From positions 109,000,940 to 109,064,939 of the forward strand of contig OW121742.1 of assembly GCA_933228675.1 (NCBI GenBank): a DNA stretch of 64,000 nt. The letters run 5' to 3'. Positions 36,036 through 47,700 of the stretch are shown here, piece by piece. Under the pieces are notes generated by a model that saw only the letters and a list, made by a program, of their open reading frames with translations, was not told where the DNA came from and ran no database searches. Position 1 is the first letter of the stretch, and every line of letters begins with the position of its first letter. This stretch comes from Stomorhina lunata (Eukaryota > Arthropoda > Insecta > Diptera > Rhiniidae). A program made the position numbers and the translations under genes.

Positions 36036-36646
36036 GAACAGACCGATTGTTAATTTTGTCCACATGGTGTTTCCTTTTGCCCCACTGTTTTAGTTCTTTA
36101 ACCTCCTGATTCCTACGAAATTATGTTTAAACATAAATTTAAGTATTTATTTGCTGCTGCTGCTTAAAATATACAAATTTCGTTGGCCGTTTCTTTTCCG
36201 AAATCCAAAGCTAATGTTTAGCTTTAAGTTGTTGTCATATTGCGCAGATACAACATAGATGTTGTTGTAAATGTTGTTGTTATTAAATCTTGTAGATTCA
36301 AGTTGGAAAACGTTTTCTGCGAATTATTTTTTTGTTGTGTTTTCTCAACTAATGTTGTTGTTGACATTTTCGTTGTAGTTGTCAAAATACTTAAATGCTG
36401 TCGACGACAACGTTGTTGTTGTAGATGTTGTTGCCTTTGTTGCAGTTCTTGTTGCTGTACTAAAAGTTGTTGTTCTTTTAGTTTTTGTAGACATTACAAA
36501 TATTGCTGTTAGTGTTTGTTGTTGACTGTTTGTTGGTGTTGTTTCTTGTAAAAGTTAATAGTGCGTATGTTACAAAATGTTGCCAACATCAACGTTGACA
36601 ACAGTTTATTTGTCTGCTTTTAACATTTTTCTTTCCTTTTTGGTAG
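36036..36646. other. Unique island, GTT/TTG-rich on the plus strand
   Basis: At 36225-36545 the plus strand is rich in GTTGTT, i.e. AACAAC on the minus strand. This composition is common in fly UTRs and in low-complexity coding DNA. On the minus strand a 49-codon threonine/asparagine-rich frame runs from ATG at 36494 to TGA at 36345; it is most likely compositional. The segment ends in a strong plus-strand pyrimidine tract feeding the acceptor at 36646. Confidence 0.5.
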
Positions 36647-36954
36647 TTGTAAACAAAAATATGGTTTGTGGCAAACATTGTCTTCAAAATATGGAAATGA
36701 CAAAAAATTATGGTGGAACAGCGAAAAGGAAATTGAACAAAATATGAATATGACTGAACAATTTATTAAGCTTTGCCCCCTTGCCTACGCCGCAGCTCCC
36801 CTTGGTCTTGCTACATTGTTTGTAGTTTGGCTATGGCCCACCATCGTTGATTTAGAAATTGCTAAGAGTTTCCTGTTTGACTATTTTTGGCAATCAAAAG
36901 AGTTGAAAAGACTAAATGCAAAAAAACACATGGCCATAGTTTCTGAAAACTCTG
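36647..36954 (+). CDS. Candidate coding exon, unrecognised membrane-spanning protein fragment
   Basis: The best coding candidate in the window. A strong acceptor precedes it: branch-like TTTTAAC, then ATTTTTCTTTCCTTTTTGG and TAG ending 36646. A donor CTG/GTAAGG follows at 36954/36955. One frame is open across the whole interval (last upstream stop 36621, next stop TGA 36963-36965), giving 102 whole codons with one extra base at each end. ATG codons in this frame are at 36744 and 36750. From 36744 the peptide starts MNMTEQFIKLCPLAYAAAPL, has a hydrophobic segment of ~22 residues (LAYAAAPLGL through FVVWLWPTIV), then a charged tail with KELKRLNAKKH. This suits one membrane span with a basic flank. 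The unspliced alternative is a 73-residue ORF ending at 36965. An upstream ATG at 36661 opens a 28-codon frame whose TGA overlaps the 36744 ATG. I recognise no family; expression and splicing are inferred only. Confidence 0.35.
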
Positions 36955-36965
36955 GTAAGGCATGA

Positions 36966-37407
36966 GTGTTTTTCATAATATTTTAAGTTGCTGGCTGACA
37001 ACTGCCAAGACAAAAACAAAGTCTTTTTAAGTTAATCTTTAAGCTAAAGTAATCTTTATTTGTTTGATTTTTTTTTTGTCTAACAAATTAAAAATTCTCC
37101 CTTGGGAACCATTTGAAAACTATTTGTTACACTACTCTAAAAGGCTTGAAACTCATTCGTATTTAAACTGTTTATACAAAACATTTTCCACCGTCAGACT
37201 CAAATGAAAACCGACATTAAATCATGCATTTTAAAAGTATTTTTGCTCTTAAGCTTTCTCAAGTTTTATCCCGGGAGATTAGAAATGCAGAAAAATTTAA
37301 AGAAATAGCGATAAAATTTATTTATATAAAAGGAAAAATATTCCAGGAAAAATAATTATTTTTGCAACTTTGAAAAAACTCAATACAAAATAAATATTTA
37401 AGAAAGT
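36966..37407. other. AT-rich unique spacer
   Basis: Downstream of the candidate exon. No continuation of the coding frame, polyadenylation cluster or repeat that I can support. Confidence 0.5.
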
Positions 37408-38182
37408 ATTGTGTTCGGTCACACCCAACTATATGATACCCTATACCACTAACATAAATGTAGATCAAAAGTCAACAAGTAAGAGTGTTATATTCGGCTG
37501 TGCCGAATCTTATATACCCACCATCAAGTTGTGTTAAATTTAGAAACATATCTCATATATATACGAGGGTGCAGCAAATTCAAAACGTGGACCAAATTGG
37601 AAAAAAGTTGTTACGCTAGTTGTCATTGTTGGTAAAATATTTGGAATAACTTCGGTTGCAGTAGCTTTATAGTTCAACATTCAAAAGTAATGTAAGTGGT
37701 TTCCCTAGTAATTATTTACTTTGAAAAAAATTCGTTATCGTAACCGGGTATGGTTTTACATTAATAAGTTGTTAAATACTTTTCGTTTAGCTTAATATTA
37801 AGTTAAGATAAAGAAGTTGATAGTAATACGACAGGTCCATATATATATTGTTAGGAGTTCCTAATGCATCTACCATATACATAATCTTAATATGCTGCTT
37901 GTACCTCCGAATCTTTTTAATTGTAGATATAAAAAGGGGATGTAATATATATATAAGAATTATAGCCAAATGTTGACCGATTGTAACAAAATTTTACACA
38001 CTGGTTGGTATTTATGTAAAGCTTATTTTTGCAAAATTTAGTGGCAATAGCTATCACAGTTTCTAATTTAATAGCTTTTAACTGGTCCTTGCTAAATATT
38101 TTTTGGTTTCCGGGAGTGTATTTTATATGAGAGTTATAGTCAAATATGGACCGATTCCTATAAAATTTAATATACTGACCAA
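37408..38182 (+). mobile_element. Interspersed fly repeat with TTCGGC/GCCGAA hairpin (left part)
   Basis: Carries AACAAGTAAGAGTGTTAT, then the hairpin ATTCGGC-TGT-GCCGAAT (37492-37508), then CTTATATACCCACC. Two diverged submonomers follow with TTGACCGATT/TGGACCGATT, AAATTTAGTGGCAATAGC and AATTTAATAGC. I know this style from calyptrate fly genomes; the class is uncertain and no coding frame exists. It is interrupted at 38183 by the 5.3-kb element and resumes at about 43504. Confidence 0.65.
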
Positions 38183-41100
38183 TCTATATATATAAAACTC
38201 TAACGTGACTGACTGACTGACTGACTGACTGACTGACTGACTCATCATCGCACAGCCCAAACGGCTAAAGCTAGAGAGCTGAAATTTTGACAGCGGGTAC
38301 CTTTTTCAAAGTATAGATCCACTAAGACGGGATTTTTGGAAATTCGGCCTCTAAGGGGGTAAAAAGGGGTAAAAAAGGGAAAAATTAGTAATGCTGTATC
38401 TCCGGAAGTAAACGTCATAGGCCCGAAATTGAAATTGCGTTGGGATCAGCTGCAAAAATAAGTAGACACGTGTTTGGTACTTTTTAGCAGATGGGACAAA
38501 TAGGGGGTAAAAAGGGTAAAAATGAAATGTTGGTACTTTTTTAAACCCATGTGTATCTTTTGAACCAATCAACAGAGTAACAAAATTCAAAACGGAGCCG
38601 GTAAACAAGAAAAAAATATTAGACACGTGTTTGGTACTTTCTTGATTCAGGGTTCAAAAAGGGGGAAAAGCGGGGAAAAAAATTTAGGGTAGGTCCATTT
38701 TTTTTTTCTTTGTATTTGACTTGAACCAATAAAGCTACCAATAAAGTTTATAGGGAGGTCGATTGCCCAGTACAAAATATTAAATACGTGTTTGGTACTT
38801 TTTTCAATTAAAAGGGTAAAAAAGGGAAAAATCGGTAACATTATATCTCCTTAACCAACAGCGATAGAAGCAAAAATTAAATTGGCTTGAGATTAGCACT
38901 AAAAATTAAGGGACACGTGTTCGGTACTTTTTTGAAAATCGGCCGCCTAGCGGGCAAAACAGGGTAGAAAAGGAAGAAATTAGTAACATCATATCTCCGA
39001 AACCAACATAGACAGAAACAAAGTTGAAATTGGATTTGAATCGCCTAGAAAGATAAGGGGACACGTGTTTGGTACTTTTTTGAAAATGGCACTAATAAGG
39101 ATAAAAAAGGGTAAAAACTATATTTTGGTACTTTTTTTAACCCATATGTATCTTTTGAACTAATAAACATAGAAACACATTTTATATCGCAATCGATAGA
39201 TATTAAAAAAAACTAAATATGTATTTGGTACTTTTACGATTAATGGGGTACAAAAGGGTAAAAAAAGGGAAAATATTCAAGGATAGGTTTTTTGGTTTTT
39301 AGCCATGGATATCTTTAAGGCTAATGAAGCCAGAAGTATAATTTATTGACTGGTCGATGGACATTGAAAAAAATAAACTACGAGTTTGGTACTTTTTTTT
39401 AATTTTGGGGGTAAAAATCTGTAAAGTATATCTTCTAAACCAAAACTGATAGAAACAAAAACTAAATTGGTCTGAGATCGGCACTTAAAACCAAGGGACA
39501 CGTGTTCGGTACTTTTATGAAATTCAACCTCCTAAAAGGTAAAACAGGGTAGAAAAGGGAGAAATCAGTAACATCATATCTCCGAAACCAATACAGATAG
39601 AAACAAAGTTGAAATTGGATTTAAATCGGCTAGAAAAATAAGGGGACACGTGTTTAGTACTTTTTTGAAAATGGCACCAATAAGGATACAAAAGGGTAAA
39701 AACTATATTTTGGTACTTTTTTTAACCCATATGTATCTTTTGAACTAATAAACATAGAAACATATTTTATATCGCAACCGACAGATATTAAAAAAGAACT
39801 AAATACGTATTTGGTACTTTTGCGCTTAATGGGGTACAAAAGGGTAAAAAAAGGGAATATATTCAAGGATAGGTTTTTTGCTTTTTAACCATGGATATCT
39901 TTTAGGCTAATGAAGTTAGAAGTATAATTTATTGACTGGTAGATTTACATTGAAAAGAAATAAGCTACGTGTTTGGTACTTTTTTTAATTTTGGGGGTAA
40001 AAATCGGTAAAGTATATCTTCTAAACCAAAAGTGATAGAAACAAAAACTAAATTGGTCTGAGATTGGCACTTAAAATTAAGGAACACGTGTTCGGTACTT
40101 TTTTGAAGTTCAACCTCTTAGAAGGTAAAACAGGGTAAAAAAGGGAGAAATTAGTAACATCATATCTCCGAAACCAACATCGATGCAAACAAAGTTGAAA
40201 TTGGATTTGAATCGGCTAGGAAAATAAGGAGACACGTGCTTGGTCCTTTTTTGGAAATGGCATTAATAAGGATAAAAAAGGGTAAAAACTATATTTTGGT
40301 ACTTTTTTCAACTAATATGTATCTTCTGAACTAATAAACATAGAAACATAATTTATATCGCAACAGATAGATTTTAAAAAACAATTAAATACGTATTTGG
40401 TACTTTTGCGATTAATGGGGTACAAAAGGGTAAAAAAGGGAAAATATTTAAGGGTAGGTTTTTTGTTTTTAGCTATGGATATCTTTTAGGCTAATGAAGC
40501 CAGAAGAATAATTTATTGACTGGTCGATTGACAAAGAAAAAATAAAATACATTTTTGGTACTTTTTTTTAATTTTGGGGGTAAAAATATATCTTCTAAAT
40601 CAAAAGTGATAGAAACAAAAACTAAATTAGTCTGAGATCAGCACTAAAAATTAAGGGACACGTGTTCGGTACTTTTTTGAAATTCGACCTTTTAAAGGGT
40701 AAAACAGGGTAGAAAAGGGAGAAATTAGTAACATCATATCTCCGAAACTAACACCGATGCAAACGAAGTTTAAATTGCATTTGAATCGGATAAAAAAATA
40801 AATGGTCACGTATTTGGTACTATTTCAAAAATGGTACTAATAAGAATAAAAAGGGTAAAAACTATATTTTGGTACTTTTTTAACCCATATATATCTTTTG
40901 AACTAATAAACATAGAAACATAATTTATATCGCAACTGATAGGCATTAAAAAACTATTAAACACGTATTTGGTACTTTTTTTTTACGAAAGGGTAAAAAA
41001 AGGGAAAATATTCAAGAGTAGGTTTTTTGCTTTTAAGCTAAGAATATCTTTTCGGCTAATGAAGCCAGAAGCATAATTTATTGGCTGGTAAATTGACACT

Positions 41101-43503
41101 GAAAAAAGTAAAATAAGTGTCTGTTTCTTTTTTAATTTTGGGGGTAAAAATCGGTAAAAATATATCTTCTTAACCAAAAGCGATAGAAACAAAAACTAAA
41201 TCGGTCTGAAATCGGCACTTTTAATTAAGGGACATGTATTCGGTACTTTTTTTCTTTAATTCGGCCGTTTTGGGGTTAAAACAGGGAAAAAATGGGAAAT
41301 ATTAGTAACGTCATATCTCCGAAATTCAAAACGATAGGAATAGAGTTGAAATTTGCTTCGGATGGGCTGAAAAAAAAAACGAGAAACGTATTTGGTACTT
41401 TTTTGAATATGGTACTAATAAGGGTAAAAAAGGGCAAAAACTATGTTTTGGTACTTTTTTTGAACCCATACCTATCTTTTGAAATAACAAACATAGAGAA
41501 ACAGTAATCGTCACAATTGATAAGTAACAAAGAATTATTAGACACGTATTTGGTACTTTTACGATAATTGAGGTAAAAAAGATAAAAACTGGGAAATATT
41601 CAAGGGTAGGTTTTTAACTAATGAAGCCAGAACTATCATTTACAGACGGGTGGATTCATATTGAAAAAGTATAAGACTTGTGCTGTTTAGTGGTTAAACA
41701 GAAACAGAAAATGGATAAATTAGTAACATCATATCTTCGAAACTTACATCGTTAGAAACAAAGTTGAAATTGGATTTTATCATCTTGCAAAAAAAGGGGA
41801 CACGAGTTTGGTACTTTTTTGGAAATGGAACTAATAAGGGAGAAAAAGGGAAAAAACTATATTTTGGTACTTTATTAACCCTATAAGTTTCTCTTGAACT
41901 AATAAACATACATACTCAATTTACATCACAATTGATAAGGACTAACAAAAATTAAGAAGGTGCTTCGCGCTTTTAAGATAAATGAGGCACAAAAGAGTAA
42001 AAACTATGAATATCATTTAAACAAATAAAGCCAGAAGTATAATTTACAGACAGATCTATTCACATTGCAGAAGTATAAGGCACGCGATTGATTCCTTTTT
42101 TTAATTTTTGGAGTAAAAAGGGGGAAAAATTGGTAACGTAATATCTTCTAAATCAAAAGTGATAGAAACAAAGATTAAATTGGTCTATGATCAGCATTAA
42201 AAATTAAAGGACACGGGTTCGGTATTTTTTTTTTTAATTTGGCCGCTTATGGTTAAAACAGGCTAGAAAATGAATAAATCATATAATCGGCTAGAAAATG
42301 AAAGGGACATGTGTTCTGTACTTTTTTTGAAAATGGCACTAACAAGGGCAAAAAGGGTAAAAACTATATTTTTGTACTTTTTTTTAATCCATGCGTATCT
42401 TTTGAACTTATAAACATAAAGACTCACTTTATGCCACAATCAATAAGTATTAACAAAATATTAAACATGTGCTTGGTACTTTTACGATAAATGGGGTTCC
42501 AAAATGTGAAAACGGGAAAATATTCATTTAAGCTAATGAAGTCAGAAGTATAAATTAGAGATGTGTCAATCAAAGGTAAAAAAGGGAAAAATCGATGACA
42601 TTATATCTTCTTAACCTAATGGATGGAAACAAACACTAAAATGGTCTAAGATCAGCCCTAAAAATTAAGGGACTTTTCAGTACTTTTTGCAAATTAAACA
42701 GTTTTGGGGTTAAAATAGGGTAGAAAATAAAAACATTAGTAAAGTTATATCTCTGATACTAATATCGACAGAAAAAAAATTTAAATTGGATTTAGATCGA
42801 ATAGAAAAATAAAAAGTCATGTTTTTAGTAGGTACTTTTCGTAAATGAGCTAAAAATAGGGAATAAAAAGGATAAAAACTAAATTTTGGTACTTTTTTGA
42901 CCCATATATAATTTTTGAATCAATTATTATAGAAACAAAATTTATATCGCAATCGAAAATAACAAAAACGGGTCAAAAATTTAAAGATAGGTTTTTTCCT
43001 TTTAAACTGTGCATGTTGTTTAAATCAATAAAATAATAAATAAATCAATGATTTATGGACTGTTCTATTGACATTGAAGAAATATGTGACAGGTGTTTGG
43101 TATTTTTTTCAATTAACAAAAATGCAGTTAAGATCAGCAATAAAAATATTAGGACATGTATCCGGATTTTTTTTTAATTTGGCTGATCAGGGGTAAACAA
43201 CGGGTAAAAAAAAGGAAACTTTTGTAAAATATTCAAAATCAAAAGCGACAAGAACAAGATTTAAATTGGGTTAGCAATAAAAATTGGGTCAGCTACAAAA
43301 ATAAGGGAGCCGTGTGTAGTACTTTTTTGAAAATGTAGAGGGTAGGTACTTATTTTGTCCTATATGTATCTTAAGAACCAATAAGTATTTAATTTAATTT
43401 ATATCGGAATTGATAAATAAGTGAAAAAGTTATTTTGGTAAATTTTGTAACTTTGTCAATTCAAATGGTGCCGCTAACGAAGTAGCGGGTTATAAAGCTA
43501 GTA
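38183..43503 (+). mobile_element. 5.3-kb non-coding element made of ~580-bp higher-order repeats
   Basis: The left end reads TCTATATATATAAAACTC, a GACT microsatellite (38206-38242), then GCACAGCCCAAACGGCTAAA and GGCCTCTAAGGGGGTAAAAA. The right end reads AACGAAGTAGCGGG, then TTATAAAGCTAGTAG. These ends resemble a widespread invertebrate non-autonomous repeat (TATATATAAAACTCTAACG start, AAAGCTAGT end), but I cannot name its class. The interior is a tandem array of ~580-bp units (anchor AAGTTGAAATTGGATTT at about 39022, 39606, 40192, 40766, 41343). Each is made of about five subunits with GGTACTTTTTT, GGGTAAAAAAGGG and ATATCTCC, and many carry ACACGTGTTTGGTACTTT. Copies degrade from about 41600 rightwards. 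Small minus-strand frames inside are not genes. Confidence 0.8.
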
Positions 43504-43867
43504 GTTGTATAAAACTTCTCTATACTAAATTTAGTCGTCATAGCTATTACAATTGTATTCAATTTATCAGCATTCATCCTGCCGGAAATTACTCATACCA
43601 ACTATGAAACCTTTGTCAGCTCATGCGTAACAACTTTGCTAAAGATCATGGCATGATCAAAAGTACAGCCTGCGATTTAATTCACTTTGAGTAATTTTCA
43701 GTGGCGCCACCTGTCAAAAATTAGTCATACCAACTTAAAAACCTTCGTCGGCTCATGCGCAACAACTTTTTGCTAAAAAGCATAACAGGATCAAATACCT
43801 AGTTTACTATTCTATAAAGGTCATACAAACATTCATTTGTTTAAAAGCTATAACATTACCAATTTTT
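43504..43867 (+). mobile_element. Interspersed fly repeat, continuation after the insertion
   Basis: GTTGTATAAAACTTCTCTAT, then ACTAAATTTAGTCGTCATAG and TATCAGC continue the submonomer interrupted at 38182 (compare GTTGGTATTTATGTAAAGC through AATAGC at 38002-38070). A further ~137-bp segment is tandemly duplicated (ACTCATACCAAC at about 43592 and AGTCATACCAAC at about 43729, both followed by GGCTCATGCGCAACAAC-like text). Confidence 0.6.
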
Positions 43868-44401
43868 CCCCTTTTTCTCCTAATTTCAAATTTAGTACAT
43901 GGTACCATTTGAATCCAGTATATTTTATAAAAACGCAGTTAACATATCGTTCCTATTCATATTACTTCATCAGGTGTTAAGTTATCATTTTATCTCTTTT
44001 TACCCATTTTGGACCCCAAACCCAAAAAAGTACCAAATATGTGTTCAATATTTTTCTCACATATATTGATTGGATTTTTCTATATTATTTGGTTTAAAAG
44101 TAGTATCAAAAAAACTATTTTCACCCTTATTTACCCCTATCGGGCATAGTTCCAAAAAAGTACCAAACACCTGTCCGATTATTTTAACAGCTGTTGAAAA
44201 TATAATTTAAATTTTGTTTATATCCCTATCACTTTAGGAGATATAGCATTTTCGATTTTTTCCCTTTTTTACCCCCTTAGAGGCAAAGTTTCCAAAAGTC
44301 CCTTCTTACTCGACCTATACATCGAAAAAGATACCCACTGTCTAAATTTTATAAAAATCGTTAGAGCCGTTTTCGAGATAGCCATTCTATATATATATAG
44401 A
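43868..44401 (-). mobile_element. Second, truncated copy of the 580-bp-unit element, inverted
   Basis: Reading the complement from 44401 leftwards: TATATATATAGAATGGC, AAAACGGCTCTAACG, GACAGTGGGTATCTTTTTC, CCTCTAAGGGGGTAAAAAAG, GGTGTTTGGTACTTTTTTGG. These match the left end of the element at 38183 onward, but without the GACT microsatellite. It is truncated after ~530 bp. The two copies thus form inverted outer ends around 38183-44401. Confidence 0.8.
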
Positions 44402-44500
44402 TATAATTATTATTCGTTTAAAGATATAAGATATATGGACAAAAATCAAATAGTTTTAATTTTCGGAATTGAAAAACTTCAAAAAATTTTTTGATCGCAC
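44402..44500. other. Short unique segment before the assembly gap
   Basis: AT-rich sequence without recognisable features, ending at the N run. Confidence 0.5.
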
Positions 44501-44700
44501 NNNNNNNNNNNNNNNNNNNNNNNNNNNNNNNNNNNNNNNNNNNNNNNNNNNNNNNNNNNNNNNNNNNNNNNNNNNNNNNNNNNNNNNNNNNNNNNNNNNN
44601 NNNNNNNNNNNNNNNNNNNNNNNNNNNNNNNNNNNNNNNNNNNNNNNNNNNNNNNNNNNNNNNNNNNNNNNNNNNNNNNNNNNNNNNNNNNNNNNNNNNN
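44501..44700. other. Assembly gap of 200 N
   Basis: Exactly 200 undetermined bases, a size commonly used as a placeholder by scaffolding software, so the true distance is unknown. Any frame drawn across it is invalid. Confidence 0.99.
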
Positions 44701-44735
44701 ATGATAGATATACACAAAAGCTATAAGGTAGGACT

Positions 44736-47700
44736 ACTAATACTAATACTAATACTAATACTAATACTAATACTAATACTAATACTAATACTAATACTAA
44801 TACTAATACTAATACTAATACTAATACTAATACTAATACTAATACTAATACTAATACTAATACTAATACTAATACTAATACTAATACTAATACTAATACT
44901 AATACTAATACTAATACTAATACTAATACTAATACTAATACTAATACTAATACTAATACTAATACTAATACTAATACTAATACTAATACTAATACTAATA
45001 CTAATACTAATACTAATACTAATACTAATACTAATACTAATACTAATACTAATACTAATACTAATACTAATACTAATACTAATACTAATACTAATACTAA
45101 TACTAATACTAATACTAATACTAATACTAATACTAATACTAATACTAATACTAATACTAATACTAATACTAATACTAATACTAATACTAATACTAATACT
45201 AATACTAATACTAATACTAATACTAATACTAATACTAATACTAATACTAATACTAATACTAATACTAATACTAATACTAATACTAATACTAATACTAATA
45301 CTAATACTAATACTAATACTAATACTAATACTAATACTAATACTAATACTAATACTAATACTAATACTAATACTAATACTAATACTAATACTAATACTAA
45401 TACTAATACTAATACTAATACTAATACTAATACTAATACTAATACTAATACTAATACTAATACTAATACTAATACTAATACTAATACTAATACTAATACT
45501 AATACTAATACTAATACTAATACTAATACTAATACTAATACTAATACTAATACTAATACTAATACTAATACTAATACTAATACTAATACTAATACTAATA
45601 CTAATACTAATACTAATACTAATACTAATACTAATACTAATACTAATACTAATACTAATACTAATACTAATACTAATACTAATACTAATACTAATACTAA
45701 TACTAATACTAATACTAATACTAATACTAATACTAATACTAATACTAATACTAATACTAATACTAATACTAATACTAATACTAATACTAATACTAATACT
45801 AATACTAATACTAATACTAATACTAATACTAATACTAATACTAATACTAATACTAATACTAATACTAATACTAATACTAATACTAATACTAATACTAATA
45901 CTAATACTAATACTAATACTAATACTAATACTAATATACTAATACTAATACTAATACTAATACTAATACTAATACTAATACTAATACTAATACTAATACT
46001 AATACTAATACTAATACTAATACTAATACTAATACTAATACTAATACTAATACTAATACTAATACTAATACTAATACTAATACTAATACTAATACTAATA
46101 CTAATACTAATACTAATACTAATACTAATACTAATACTAATACTAATTACTAATACTAATACTAATACTAATACTAATACTAATACTAATACTAATACTA
46201 ATACTAATACTAATACTAATACTAATACTAATACTAATACTAATACTAATACTAATACTAATACTAATACTAATACTAATACTAATACTAATACTAATAC
46301 TAATACTAATACTAATACTAATACTAATACTAATACTAATACTAATACTAATACTAATACTAATACTAATACTAATACTAATACTAATACTAATACTAAT
46401 ACTAATACTAATACTAATACTAATACTAATACTAATACTAATACTAATACTAATACTAATACTAATACTAATACTAATACTAATACTAATCTAATACTAA
46501 TACTAATACTAATACTAATACTAATACTAATACTAATACTAATACTAATACTAATACTAATACTAATACTAATACTAATACTAATACTAATACTAATACT
46601 AATACTAATACTAATACTAATACTAATACTAATACTAATACTAATACTAATACTAATACTAATACTAATACTAATACTAATACTAATACTAATACTAATA
46701 CTAATACTAATACTAATACTAATACTAATACTAATACTAATACTAATACTAATACTAATACTAATACTAATACTAATACTAATACTAATACTAATACTAA
46801 TACTAATACTAATACTAATACTAATACTAATACTAATACTAATACTAATACTAATACTAATACTAATACTAATACTAATACTAATACTAATACTAATACT
46901 AATACTAATACTAATACTAATACTAATACTAATACTAATACTAATACTAATACTAATACTAATACTAATACTAATACTAATACTAATACTAATACTAATA
47001 CTAATACTAATACTAATACTAATACTAATACTAATACTAATACTAATACTAATACTAATACTAATACTAATACTAATACTAATACTAATACTAATACTAA
47101 TACTAATACTAATACTAATACTAATACTAATACTAATACTAATACTAATACTAATACTAATACTAATACTAATACTAATACTAATACTAATACTAATACT
47201 AATACTAATACTAATACTAATACTAATACTAATACTAATACTAATACTAATACTAATACTAATACTAATACTAATACTAATACTAATACTAATACTAATA
47301 CTAATACTAATACTAATACTAATACTAATACTAATACTAATACTAATACTAATACTAATACTAATACTAATACTAATACTAATACTAATACTAATACTAA
47401 TACTAATACTAATACTAATACTAATACTAATACTAATACTAATACTAATACTAATACTAATACTAATACTAATACTAATACTAATACTAATACTAATACT
47501 AATACTAATACTAATACTAATACTAATACTAATACTAATACTAATACTAATACTAATACTAATACTAATACTAATACTAATACTAATACTAATACTAATA
47601 CTAATACTAATACTAATACTAATACTAATACTAATACTAATACTAATACTAATACTAATACTAATACTAATACTAATACTAATACTAATACTAATACTAA

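Noticed and set aside
37492..37508. Rho-independent-type terminator hairpin
   Set aside because: The ATTCGGC/GCCGAAT stem lacks a following T-run and belongs to an interspersed eukaryotic repeat.
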